From JACCYX01 sp964610045 (GTDB lineage: Bacteria; Chloroflexota; Chloroflexia; Thermomicrobiales; UBA6265), in assembly GCA_964610045.1 (NCBI GenBank), contig CAZSUN010000002.1, positions 48,026-112,025 on the forward strand: a DNA stretch of 64,000 nt. The letters are read 5' to 3'. A program made the position numbers and the translations under genes. The notes under the pieces were generated by a model. The model did no database searches. It was not told the origin of the DNA and was given only the letters and a program-made list of their open reading frames with translations. Below are positions 9,827 through 18,418 of this stretch, piece after piece (the stretch's first letter is position 1; every line of letters starts with the position of its first letter).

Positions 9827-10710
9827 TACTGTGGTACTCCCGGTGCGTTCGCTTGCTGGTTCCCGGCAATTGGCGTATCGAACTGGCGCTGGAGTTCGGC
9901 GGCTCCCTTGCCCAGATACGCCTCTACCACCAGGGCATTGCCGCGTACCTCGGCCCCTGTGCCATCCGCTATCTTGTTGCCGTGATCGAGCACCGCCACG
10001 TGATCGGAAATGCCCATCACGACCTTCATGTCGTGCTCGATCAGCAGGATCGTGAGATTGAGATCCCGTCGCATCTTGTTGATGAATGTGGTCATGCCGG
10101 CGGTTTCACGAGGATTCATACCGGCAGTCGGCTCATCGAGGAGCAGGAGGCTCGGCCCGCTCGCGAGCGCGCGCGCCACCTCCAGACGCCGCTGATCGCC
10201 ATAGGAGAGGTTCTTCGCCGTGACCTGCGCGTGGCGGCTGAGTCCGACATAGTCAAGCAGGCCGTAGGCGTTCTCTGCCGCCTCGCGCTCTTCCCTGTTG
10301 ACCGTCCGGGTGCGCAGGATCGCGCCAACCGTACCGGTCGTCAGGCGGGTATGCATGCCGATCAGCACATTCTCGATCACGGTCATGTTGGAAAACAGGC
10401 GGATATTCTGGAAGGTACGAGCGATACCGAGCCGGGTCACCTGGTCCGGACGCAGCGCCTTTCCACCGAATCCGCTGCCCCCGAAAATCGTTTGGCCCTT
10501 GAACGAGATCGTGCCTTCGGTCGGTTCGTAAATGCCGGCGATCATGTTGAAGAACGTGGTCTTGCCGGCGCCGTTGGGTCCGATCACGCTCGTGATGCTG
10601 CCGGTCTCTATCCGGAGATCGACCCCCTCAACCGCGACCAGTCCACCGAATCGTTTGGTCACTCCGCGCGTTTCGAGAATCGCCGGAGATGCCTGGGATG
10701 CTGTCTCCAT
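9826..10710 (-). CDS. livG: Branched-chain amino acid ABC transporter ATPase LivG
   Basis: ATPase subunit of 294 residues. Walker A is GPNGAGKTT, the signature is LSYGDQRRLEVARAL, Walker B is LLLLDEPTAGMNP and the H-loop is LLIEHDMKVVM. TFQNIRLF and the NPRET motif after Walker B are LivG hallmarks. Two bases separate it from livM and it overlaps livF. Confidence 0.94.
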   Translation of the reverse strand: METASQASPAILETRGVTKRFGGLVAVEGVDLRIETGSITSVIGPNGAGKTTFFNMIAGIYEPTEGTISFKGQTIFGGSGFGGKALRPDQVTRLGIARTFQNIRLFSNMTVIENVLIGMHTRLTTGTVGAILRTRTVNREEREAAENAYGLLDYVGLSRHAQVTAKNLSYGDQRRLEVARALASGPSLLLLDEPTAGMNPRETAGMTTFINKMRRDLNLTILLIEHDMKVVMGISDHVAVLDHGNKIADGTGAEVRGNALVVEAYLGKGAAELQRQFDTPIAGNQQANAPGVPQ

Positions 10711-10712
10711 GG

Positions 10713-11930
10713 CTAGACGTTCCCTCCAGCAAACCGGTGATCGCCTTCGCGAACATCGTACAGGTCTTCGTTGTCATCCCCATCGTCGTCGCCCTCCATT
10801 TCGGCGGCACGACGGGCCGATGGGAAGAGTCCGCCGGGGCGTACGAGCATCAGGATGACGAGCGCGAGCCCGAAAATCATCAGGCGGTCAGTCGTCAGGT
10901 TATGCGTGGCCAGCCAGTCGCCGAACCATGCCAGTGGCGGCCATGTGATTTTTTCGCCAAGGTTGTTCAGCGGTTCGGTCAGTTCCGTCGTCAGGATACG
11001 GTCGAATGCGCCGATGATGAGCGCACCACCGATGACCCCGTAGACATTGCCGATGCCCCCGAGGATGACCATCGCCAGGATGATGATGGAGACCGAAAAC
11101 TGGAATTGGTCTGGGTAGACCACCCGTACGTAGCCGGCATACAGCGAACCGGCAAACCCCGAGAACGATGCGCCAAGCGCGAATGCCCAAAGCTTGGTCG
11201 AGACCGTGTTGATACCCATCGAGGATGCCGCGATTTCGTCTTCGCGGATCGCCTGCCACGATCGCCCGAGCCGGGAATCGTAGAGACGCGTGATCATGAA
11301 CAATGAGACGAGGCCGACAACGAGGATGAGCCAGAACCAGTTCGCCTGATCGGTCGTTGCGAAGCTCATTTCCCTGCCGCCTGGCAACGGAATGGTCGGA
11401 GGTTTGGCAATCTGCCCAATTCCTTGCGGGCCGTTGGTGATGGTTTCGGCGTTCGTGAAGAAGTCGGGCACGATTTCGCCGAACCCGAGCGTCACGATTG
11501 CGAGATAGTCGCCCCGAAGGCGCAAGGTGGGAGCGCCCAGGATCACCCCAAAAACGGCAGCCAGCACCCAGGAGACTGCCATCGCTGGCCAGAACGCCTG
11601 CATGAATTCCGGCACCCACCCGTTCTGGACGAACCAGCTGTTGGGTGACGTCAGGAATGCATTGCCATACGCGCCGATGACGAAGAAGGCGACGTAGCCA
11701 AGATCGAGCAGACCGGCGTAGCCAACGACGATGTTCAGCCCCATTGCCAGGATGACGTAGACAAGAATCGGGATCCACTCACCGAGGAGATCGAGCCCGA
11801 GCCACTTGTCGATGAACGGATAGAGCGCCGCCAAACCCGCGCAGAGCAGGACGATGATGAGGCGTTTCCGGTTTTCCTGCCGCCGCCCGGCGAACCACTG
11901 TTCGGCGCGAGTGGAGTACGTCGATGCCAC
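10713..11930 (-). CDS. livM: Branched-chain amino acid ABC transporter permease LivM
   Basis: Permease of 405 residues with about ten membrane segments. The family motif GYAGLLDLGYVAFFVIGAY and the ATP-coupling loop RAI(REDE)IAASSMGIN are visible. The start is a GTG preceded by AGGTGG. The C-terminus carries an acidic tail of about 40 residues (EGDDDGDDNEDLYD), which is unusual for the family. Operon position is livH-livM-livG-livF. Confidence 0.92.
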   Translation of the reverse strand: MASTYSTRAEQWFAGRRQENRKRLIIVLLCAGLAALYPFIDKWLGLDLLGEWIPILVYVILAMGLNIVVGYAGLLDLGYVAFFVIGAYGNAFLTSPNSWFVQNGWVPEFMQAFWPAMAVSWVLAAVFGVILGAPTLRLRGDYLAIVTLGFGEIVPDFFTNAETITNGPQGIGQIAKPPTIPLPGGREMSFATTDQANWFWLILVVGLVSLFMITRLYDSRLGRSWQAIREDEIAASSMGINTVSTKLWAFALGASFSGFAGSLYAGYVRVVYPDQFQFSVSIIILAMVILGGIGNVYGVIGGALIIGAFDRILTTELTEPLNNLGEKITWPPLAWFGDWLATHNLTTDRLMIFGLALVILMLVRPGGLFPSARRAAEMEGDDDGDDNEDLYDVREGDHRFAGGNV

Positions 11931-11951
11931 TTTCCACCTACCTGCCGATCG

Positions 11952-12941
11952 TCAAACCTTGTCAGGCACGGACTGCCCAAGCAACCCGGACGGCCGAAAC
12001 ACCAGGACGAGGATGAGGATGCTGAAGATGACCGAGTTCGTCCATTGGCTCCCCCACCCGCTGAAGAACGTTCCCATGAATCCGTCGCTGAAGGACCAGA
12101 TCAAGCCGATCAGGAATCCCCCGACCACGGCTCCCGCGAGGTTCCCGATTCCACCGAGCACTGCCGCCGTGAATGCGAACAGACCGTAGCGGAAGCCGAG
12201 GCTGAACCGTCCGGCATTGTTGTAGAACAGCACGATCATGCCCGCGGCGCCGGCGAGACCGCCGCCAAGCAGGAAAGCCACCCCGATGGTGCGGTTGATA
12301 TCGATGCCCATGAGCGCTGCCGCTTCCCGATCCTGCGAGGTGGCGCGCATGGCGGTACCGATCCGGGTGCGATACACGAACCAGGAAAGGAATACGAGGA
12401 GCGGAATGGTGACGCCAATCACGAACAGGTCGATCAGGCGGAGCCGGAGCGTCGAATCCGCGAACCAGTCATTCAGGATCGGCCATTCCTTGAGGACATT
12501 GTAGGTGCGCACCTCGCGTGGAATGAGCTCAGGCGCTGCGAAGGTATTCGATCCTCTCCAGTAAATGGCAATGTTTTGCAGGATGAAGCTCACGCCGATC
12601 GCTGCAATCAGCGGCGCCAGTTTCGGCGCGTTCCGCAGCTTTCTGTAGCACAGCTTGTCGATGCCGGCGTTGAGCAGTCCGGAGAATGCGATCGAGGCGA
12701 GCAGAGTACCGAGCAGGACGATGACGATCAGCCACCCAGACGACTCGCTGTCCACGCCGGATGCCATCACCACCGTGGCAGCGAAAAACGCCCCCATCAT
12801 GAAGACTTCGCCATGAGCGAAGTTGATGAGTTCGATGATGCCGTAGACCAACGTATAGCCAAGCGCAATCAGGGCAACCAGCGATCCCGTCGCCAGTCCG
12901 ATAATGACGTACTGAAAAAACTGGGTCCACTCAAAATCCAT
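11952..12941 (-). CDS. livH: Branched-chain amino acid ABC transporter permease LivH
   Basis: Permease of 329 residues. GYTLVYGIIELINFAHGEVFMMGAF near the N-terminus is the LivH signature, and RATSQDREAAALMGIDINR is the cytoplasmic loop that couples to the ATPases. Together with LivM it forms the membrane channel. It follows livJ after a 121-base gap containing a strong hairpin. Confidence 0.93.
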   Translation of the reverse strand: MDFEWTQFFQYVIIGLATGSLVALIALGYTLVYGIIELINFAHGEVFMMGAFFAATVVMASGVDSESSGWLIVIVLLGTLLASIAFSGLLNAGIDKLCYRKLRNAPKLAPLIAAIGVSFILQNIAIYWRGSNTFAAPELIPREVRTYNVLKEWPILNDWFADSTLRLRLIDLFVIGVTIPLLVFLSWFVYRTRIGTAMRATSQDREAAALMGIDINRTIGVAFLLGGGLAGAAGMIVLFYNNAGRFSLGFRYGLFAFTAAVLGGIGNLAGAVVGGFLIGLIWSFSDGFMGTFFSGWGSQWTNSVIFSILILVLVFRPSGLLGQSVPDKV

Positions 12942-13020
12942 GGCATCCCACCGGAAGACGTTGGCCGTTCAACGACCCCACTGCTACACGGCCAGGCCCC
13001 CGCCCAGGTTCGGGAACGCG

Positions 13021-13051
13021 AACCGGACCAGGCGTAACGCCTGGCCCGGTT
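13021..13051 (-). terminator. Intercistronic hairpin between livJ and livH
   Basis: Stem of 6 + 7 bp interrupted by one mismatch: AACCGG and CCAGGCG pair with CGCCTGG and CCGGTT around a TAA loop. It begins about 12 bases after the livJ stop. No T-run follows. A stem here often protects the upstream mRNA or partly terminates, so that binding protein is made in excess over the permease; that function is inference. Confidence 0.6.
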
Positions 13052-13062
13052 CCGTGACGTCG

Positions 13063-14418
13063 CTATTCTGCGAGTCCGATGAGTTCCTGGAACGTAATGA
13101 CGCCGTCCGTCACGATGTTGAGGGAGATCGTGTCGGCGGTCGTGTCGCCCGTTTCGGTGAAGCTCCACTCACCCACCAGGCCGCGGAAGCCTTCGGTATG
13201 GAACATGGCGTCCAGGATCTTGGCGCGGTCGGCTTCGCCAACCTTGTCGATCGCCTGGAGCACCACCACCGCGCACTCGAACGAGTAGATCGAGTAGGCA
13301 TCCGGTTCACGACCACCAATCTGCGGCGAGAACTGCTCGCGCCAGGTGGCGCCGATCCCTTCGAGCGCAGCGCCCGGGAGGCCGCCGAACGTGATGTACA
13401 TACCTTCAGCCGCACCACCGGCGCCATCGACGAAGTCCTGGTTGACCAGGCCGTCCGGGCCAAGGATGACGACATCCTCCGGGCTCATCAGGTCGCGGAG
13501 GTCTTGGACCAGCTTGCTCGCGTTCAGGTTCACGATGGCGCTGATGTAGATCAACTCAGGCGCTTCATTGGCGATCTTGTTGGAAAGTGCCTGGAAGTCA
13601 TCCGAAGCGGCATCAAAGGCCTCGAATCCCTTGACCTCGCCGCCGAACCCTTCGTACACGGCCTGGAAGATGGTCGCGAGACCTTGCCCGTAGGCCTGGT
13701 TGTCATGGAGGATGTAGACACTCTGAGCGCCGAGGGTGTTGTACACCCAGTTGGCTGAGGCGCCACCCTGGAGGTCATCCGCCGGGACCACCCGCATGTA
13801 GTTGCGGATGCCGGTTGGGTAGAGAACATCCGGGTAGCCTTCCGGATTGAACTCGTTTTCCTTGGTCAGGCGAACGCCGGTATTGGCCGGCGAGATCATC
13901 GCGAGCCCACCCTCGTTGGTGATGGGGATCGATGCTTCCGCGGCGCCGGTGTTGAACGTCGCGATGTAGGCCATCGCCTCAGGATCGTTCACCACCTGGG
14001 TCGCGTTGTTCGCCTCAACCGTGGCATCCCACGCGCCATTGTTGGTCGAAATCCCGTCATCCATGGCGGTGTAGGTGATCGAGTAGCCGCCGGCGGCCCC
14101 ACCCCAGAGTTCGAGCGCGAAGTTGACGGCCGCCGCGCCGTCGCCACCGATCTGTTCCGAGGAGCCCGTCATCGGCCAGGAGGAGTAGATATTGATGTTG
14201 CCCTTGCTGGTGTCGGAGATGTGCTCGATGCCTGGCACGCCGAGCGTTTCCGGGCCAAGCTCACCGCTGGCGTCCTGAGCGGCAACCGGGCCAGCAAGGA
14301 CGGAACCAGCCACAGTGGCGGAAACCCCGAGCGCGAACGACCGGACCATGAACGTGCGCCGGTCAATGGCGCCGCTCTGCAGTTTTTCGACGAGTGACGT
14401 GAAGCGCGGATCAGTCAT
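13063..14418 (-). CDS. livJ: Branched-chain amino acid type ABC substrate-binding protein (Tat signal)
   Basis: Type I periplasmic-binding-fold protein (Peripla_BP_6) of 451 residues. The start at 14418 is set by GGAGGAAT at 14426-14433, seven bases upstream; the open frame to 14691 is not coding-like. The N-terminus has DRRTFMVRSFALG followed by a hydrophobic stretch and an AQD cleavage region, consistent with twin-arginine export. Conserved features include NIYSSWPMTGSSEQIGGD and YILHDNQAYGQGLA. First gene of the liv operon. Actual ligand (leucine family, amide or other) cannot be told from sequence. Confidence 0.9.
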   Translation of the reverse strand: MTDPRFTSLVEKLQSGAIDRRTFMVRSFALGVSATVAGSVLAGPVAAQDASGELGPETLGVPGIEHISDTSKGNINIYSSWPMTGSSEQIGGDGAAAVNFALELWGGAAGGYSITYTAMDDGISTNNGAWDATVEANNATQVVNDPEAMAYIATFNTGAAEASIPITNEGGLAMISPANTGVRLTKENEFNPEGYPDVLYPTGIRNYMRVVPADDLQGGASANWVYNTLGAQSVYILHDNQAYGQGLATIFQAVYEGFGGEVKGFEAFDAASDDFQALSNKIANEAPELIYISAIVNLNASKLVQDLRDLMSPEDVVILGPDGLVNQDFVDGAGGAAEGMYITFGGLPGAALEGIGATWREQFSPQIGGREPDAYSIYSFECAVVVLQAIDKVGEADRAKILDAMFHTEGFRGLVGEWSFTETGDTTADTISLNIVTDGVITFQELIGLAE

Positions 14419-14651
14419 GCCGAGGATTCCTCCATCTTGCGGTCTGCGACGACCGTTTCTCCAGCCGGAACGCCAGGGACCATCCCTTGCGTTCGTACTG
14501 CCCCGATTGAGCGCCTTGCGGCCAATGGATACCCCGAAACGGGCAATACCCGGTCCGGTACGTGCTCCGAAATGTGCTGTGCTGGTCATCAGCCCGTTGC
14601 CGACAGCACCGGCGACTTTGCATGCATGCGCGCATCTGGTAATAACAGCGG

Positions 14652-14681
14652 AGAATAGTCGGACGCTCGCGGGCATGTCAA
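14652..14681 (-). promoter_or_regulatory. Sigma-A type promoter of the liv operon
   Basis: On the minus strand, TTGACA (14676-14681) and TATTCT (14652-14657) are separated by 18 bases. Transcription would begin near 14645, giving a leader of about 225 bases before livJ. The 399-base gap 14419-14817 between livJ and the divergent oxidoreductase otherwise holds a TGCATGCA palindrome (14619-14626) and no gene I can support. Confidence 0.6.
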
Positions 14682-14817
14682 ATCGCGGCATGCCTTGCCG
14701 GTACCATAGCCCATCCCGATCGTTGCGTTCAGGGTCTTTTGTCCAGTACTTTCGGGCTGGCGGATCCAGACGGTTTCACGTATTTGTCGCTTTTGCACAG
14801 ACGCACTGTCCCGCGTC

Positions 14818-16041
14818 ATGGTGACTGAGCACATGATCGAGCCCAACCTCAAAACCGGTCACGACCTGCCGGCCACCGCCCCCGTGGTGATCGTCGGCGC
14901 CGGGATCGTTGGGATCGCCACCGCCTGGTTCCTCGCCCGGCGCGGGATCACCGCCCTGTTGGTCGACGCCGCGGATGGCATTGCCATGCGCACCACTGCC
15001 ATGTCGGCGCATTGCATCCGGGCCCAATTCAGCGAGCCTGACTCGATTGCGATGATGTCTGAAAGCCTCGGCTTCTACGAGCGATTCGCCGAGTTGCTGC
15101 AGCTGCCGCAGGGCGCGTCGCCAATCGGGCTCGTGCAGCATGGCTATCTCTTCGCTTCGACCGATCCTTCCGATGAGGACGACTTCGCCGTGCGCGTTCA
15201 GTTCCAGCACGCACATGGCCTCAATGATGTCACCTTGCTGCGAGGTGATGAAGTCCGGCATCGTTACCCGTGGTTGTCTCCGGAAATCGCCGTTGCCACC
15301 TATCGCGAACGAGACGGCTGGATCGACAGTGCCCGCGCCGTCAACCTGATGGCAGCCGCGGCCGGATGCCCGGTTCATCTCGGGGTGGAGGTGCGTCGGA
15401 TACACGTCGAGCGGGATGCGGTCCGGGCGATCGAGACGTCACACGGGACGATTGCCACGAACACGGTCATTCTCGCTGCGGGTCCCTACTCCGGAGTGAT
15501 CTCCCCGGTTCCGCTTCCGCTTTCGCCGGTGCGGCGTCACCGCCTGATCGTGCGTCCACAGCGCGAGATCCCGCAATCGGGACCAGTAACGATCGATGCG
15601 AATACAGGCGCGCACTGGCGACCCCATGCCGGTGGCGCGCTGATGGCCTGGGCCCAACCGGAAAATCCGGGTCCGCCGGTCTGGCCGGTGCCCACCGATC
15701 CCGGGTTCGTCGATCTCGTCCTTCGCGGGAAGCGAGGGGTCGGCAGACTCGCACCTTTCTGGCATGATCTTTGGCCTGGTTTCACCGAAAACGACCTTTA
15801 CCTCACGGCGGGTCAGTACACCATTACTCCAGACCATCGCCCACTGATCGGAGCCATCGATGACATCGACGGTCTATTCGTCAACACGGGCTACAGCGGT
15901 CATGGCATTATGGGCGCGCCTTCCGGGGCACGGTTGCTCGCCGATATCCTGACCGGATGTCAGGAAGACGACCATCCATTCTCGCCTTCACGCCAGTTTG
16001 CAGTCGATACGGATCAACCTGGCGAACGAATGGTCATCTGA
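14818..16041 (+). CDS. FAD-dependent oxidoreductase (DAO/sarcosine oxidase beta-like)
   Basis: A 407-residue D-amino-acid-oxidase-fold flavoprotein. VVIVGAGIVGIATAWFLARRG is the Rossmann FAD-binding motif at about residues 22-42, followed by the acidic residue LLVD. The C-terminal DGLFVNTGYSGHGIMGAP matches the FAD-contacting end of sarcosine oxidase/glycine oxidase-like enzymes. It probably oxidises a secondary or D-amino acid; no partner subunits are adjacent, so a heterotetrameric sarcosine oxidase is unlikely. A second ATG at 14833 is an alternative start. Heads a plus-strand run toward adenine deaminase. Confidence 0.82.
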   Translation: MVTEHMIEPNLKTGHDLPATAPVVIVGAGIVGIATAWFLARRGITALLVDAADGIAMRTTAMSAHCIRAQFSEPDSIAMMSESLGFYERFAELLQLPQGASPIGLVQHGYLFASTDPSDEDDFAVRVQFQHAHGLNDVTLLRGDEVRHRYPWLSPEIAVATYRERDGWIDSARAVNLMAAAAGCPVHLGVEVRRIHVERDAVRAIETSHGTIATNTVILAAGPYSGVISPVPLPLSPVRRHRLIVRPQREIPQSGPVTIDANTGAHWRPHAGGALMAWAQPENPGPPVWPVPTDPGFVDLVLRGKRGVGRLAPFWHDLWPGFTENDLYLTAGQYTITPDHRPLIGAIDDIDGLFVNTGYSGHGIMGAPSGARLLADILTGCQEDDHPFSPSRQFAVDTDQPGERMVI

Positions 16042-16075
16042 TCGACCACGACCGCCGAGCGATCACATTGCAGGG

Positions 16076-16576
16076 GTGACACCATTGTCCAGGTATGAAG
16101 GGTTTCCCGGTTCCGAACTCTCGCCAGACCAGCAAATCCAGATCGACCGGGAGGCCCTCGCCCCGGCAAGGCAATCACTCCTCGATGCCGGCTATTACGC
16201 CTACGGGATGATGAGCGACGACCATCGCTGGACCATCGCGGTTGATGACGAGATCGGCCGAGCCGATGTCCGGATCGGCGACGATGGACTGGAGATCACG
16301 CTGACCGCAAGCTCACCGGGGCTCTACGCCGACGAGGAGAGCGACTGGCGGCGCGCTTCCCGCGCCAGGCTGGCGCGTATTTCGCTGCCAAACATCACCC
16401 GTGGCTTCCTTGAACCCAACCAGGCCGCGCATTGGGATGAAGTCGAAGAGGGTGTGACCGTGGTCGAGACGTGGGAACTTCCATTTATCAGGTCTTCCGA
16501 TGTTGGTCCGTTCGTACAGGCAAATTTGCCACGACTTACCGACATCCTGACCCGGATCGAATCCCAACTGGGATAA
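16076..16576 (+). CDS. Uncharacterised protein, about 166 aa
   Basis: No family recognised. The protein is soluble and acidic, with alternating strands (WTIAVDDEIGRADVRIGDDGLEITLTAS) and a long amphipathic C-terminus ending in LPRLTDILTRIESQLG. GTG at 16076 is used; a TTG at 16085 with AGGGGTG upstream is equally plausible, and the frame opens at 15998 inside the upstream gene. It sits 34 bases after the oxidoreductase and 24 bases before adenine deaminase, so co-transcription is likely. Codon use resembles neighbouring genes, so I consider it real. Confidence 0.6.
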   Translation: MTPLSRYEGFPGSELSPDQQIQIDREALAPARQSLLDAGYYAYGMMSDDHRWTIAVDDEIGRADVRIGDDGLEITLTASSPGLYADEESDWRRASRARLARISLPNITRGFLEPNQAAHWDEVEEGVTVVETWELPFIRSSDVGPFVQANLPRLTDILTRIESQLG

Positions 16577-16600
16577 CCAGCATGACAGGTACGACACTCG

Positions 16601-18352
16601 ATGGCTGAATCGAACACCTACACGGAAGCTGAGTCCCGATATTTCATGTGGCGATGGCAATGGCGACGCCGGATCGCGATCGCGCAGGGTGTCTACCCGC
16701 CGCACCTGCTGCTGAAGGGGGGACGGGTACTCAACGTCTTTACGGGCGAACTCGTCACTGCCGATGTCGCCATCGATGCGGGCCGGGTCGCCGCCCTCGG
16801 AACGTTCGAGGAAGCCACCACGGTGATCGACATTACCGGATGCGTGGTTGCACCATCGTTCATCGATCCCCATTTCCACCTGGAGAGCACGCTGCTCTGG
16901 CCGCCGGAGATCGCGCGTGTCGTCGTACCCCGGGGCACCGGGATGATCGTGACCGATCCCCATGAAATCGCCAACGTCGCCGGGATGCCGGGCGTCCAGG
17001 CACTGCGCGATGCGTCGTCAGGGCTTCCCCTGGATATCCGGTTCAGCGTTCCATCCTGCGTTCCGGCCAGTCCAATGGAATCACCCGGTGCGACGTTCGA
17101 CCTGGCGGACATCGAGCAGATGCTGGGCTGGCCGGAAACTGTCGCCCTCGGGGAAATGATGAACTACCCCGGTGTGTTGGCTGGAGACATCGACATTGCT
17201 GCGAAGCTCTGGGCAGCGCGGAATATGCCTCGGGATGGCCATGCACCCGGCCTGACCGGTGCTGAACTGCAGTCGTACGCCGGAGCCGGACTCACGTCCG
17301 ACCACGAGTCAGTCAACCTTGAGGAGGGCCGGGAAAAGCTGCGGGCCGGCATGATGCTGATGTTGCGCGAAGGCAGTTCTGAAAAGAATCTTCGCGACCT
17401 CCTGCCCCTGGTCAACGACACGACCTGGCCTCGGGTCACGTTCGCTTCGGACGATCGTGATTGCCACGATCTCGTCACCCATGGGCATATGGACGACATC
17501 CTGCGGATAGCCATCGATGGCGGTCTGGATCCCGTCCGGGCGATCACCATGGCAACCTGGAATCCCGCTCGACAATGGAACCTCGATGGACTCGGCGCAG
17601 TGGCGCCGGGCTACCGCGCAAACCTGGTCGTACTCTCTGATCTGGAGTCGGTTGCGATTCGTCATACGATCCACAACGGGCAACTGGTCGCCACCGACGG
17701 CTCCCTGATCGCGGATGTTGAACGTCGACCGATTCCAGCCTCGATGGGCCAAACGGTCCACATCGCTCCGCTCCGCCTGTCGCACCTGCGGCTGCCCGAC
17801 GAAAACCGAGAACGCGTCGTGGAGGTCGTTCCCGGACAAATCGTTACCCGGCTGACGGAGTTGCCAGCCAGCGCCAACGGATCGCTCCCGGATGTCTCGG
17901 TCGATCGAGACCTGCTGAAACTTGTAAGCGTTGAGCGACATCAGGCGACGGGCCGAGTCGGCGTAGGGCTGGTTCGAGGCTTCGGATTGAAGCGAGGCGC
18001 GCTGGCAAGCACGATCGCGCACGATGCGCACAACATCGTCGCCGTTGGCGCAAGCGACATGGACATCCTCGCCGCCATCGCGACGGTCGCGGAGTCACAG
18101 GGAGGCCTGGCGGTCGTGGCCGATCAGCAGGTACTGGCCCATCTTCCACTCCCTGTGGCTGGGCTCGTCTCGGATGCGCCGGTTGAAGAGGTTGCGCAAG
18201 GGTACGCAGCGGTGGAAGATGCCGCGCGGGAGCTCGGTTGCTCCTTGCCGAGTCCGTTCGGTCAATTGGTCTTCCTGTCGCTCTCCGTCATTCCGGAAGC
18301 GAGGGTGACCGATCGAGGATTCCTCGACCTGCGCGGGACCCAATCGTCCTGA
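16601..18352 (+). CDS. ade: Adenine deaminase
   Basis: A 583-residue amidohydrolase of the Ade family that converts adenine to hypoxanthine and ammonia. Metal-site motif DPHFHLEST is followed by TDPHEIANVAG, ALGEMMN, GLTSDHESVNLEEG and SDDRDCHDLVTHGHMDDILR, in the canonical order. The C-terminal substrate-side domain with GLKRGALASTIAHDAHNIVAVG is complete. Length fits the family. It lies between an unknown protein and nadB and may supply hypoxanthine to a molybdenum hydroxylase encoded elsewhere in the window. Confidence 0.95.
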   Translation: MAESNTYTEAESRYFMWRWQWRRRIAIAQGVYPPHLLLKGGRVLNVFTGELVTADVAIDAGRVAALGTFEEATTVIDITGCVVAPSFIDPHFHLESTLLWPPEIARVVVPRGTGMIVTDPHEIANVAGMPGVQALRDASSGLPLDIRFSVPSCVPASPMESPGATFDLADIEQMLGWPETVALGEMMNYPGVLAGDIDIAAKLWAARNMPRDGHAPGLTGAELQSYAGAGLTSDHESVNLEEGREKLRAGMMLMLREGSSEKNLRDLLPLVNDTTWPRVTFASDDRDCHDLVTHGHMDDILRIAIDGGLDPVRAITMATWNPARQWNLDGLGAVAPGYRANLVVLSDLESVAIRHTIHNGQLVATDGSLIADVERRPIPASMGQTVHIAPLRLSHLRLPDENRERVVEVVPGQIVTRLTELPASANGSLPDVSVDRDLLKLVSVERHQATGRVGVGLVRGFGLKRGALASTIAHDAHNIVAVGASDMDILAAIATVAESQGGLAVVADQQVLAHLPLPVAGLVSDAPVEEVAQGYAAVEDAARELGCSLPSPFGQLVFLSLSVIPEARVTDRGFLDLRGTQSS

Positions 18353-18418
18353 AATCGGTCGATTGCCGTATCGGATCGAACTGTTTCGCGGTTGCACAAT
18401 CGAGGATCGCCGACACTC

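Noticed and set aside
9853..10716. 287-residue plus-strand frame opposite livG
   Set aside because: Antisense of a canonical ATPase gene.
12045..13037. 330-residue plus-strand frame opposite livH
   Set aside because: Low-complexity charged translation lying exactly over livH; no start site or family.
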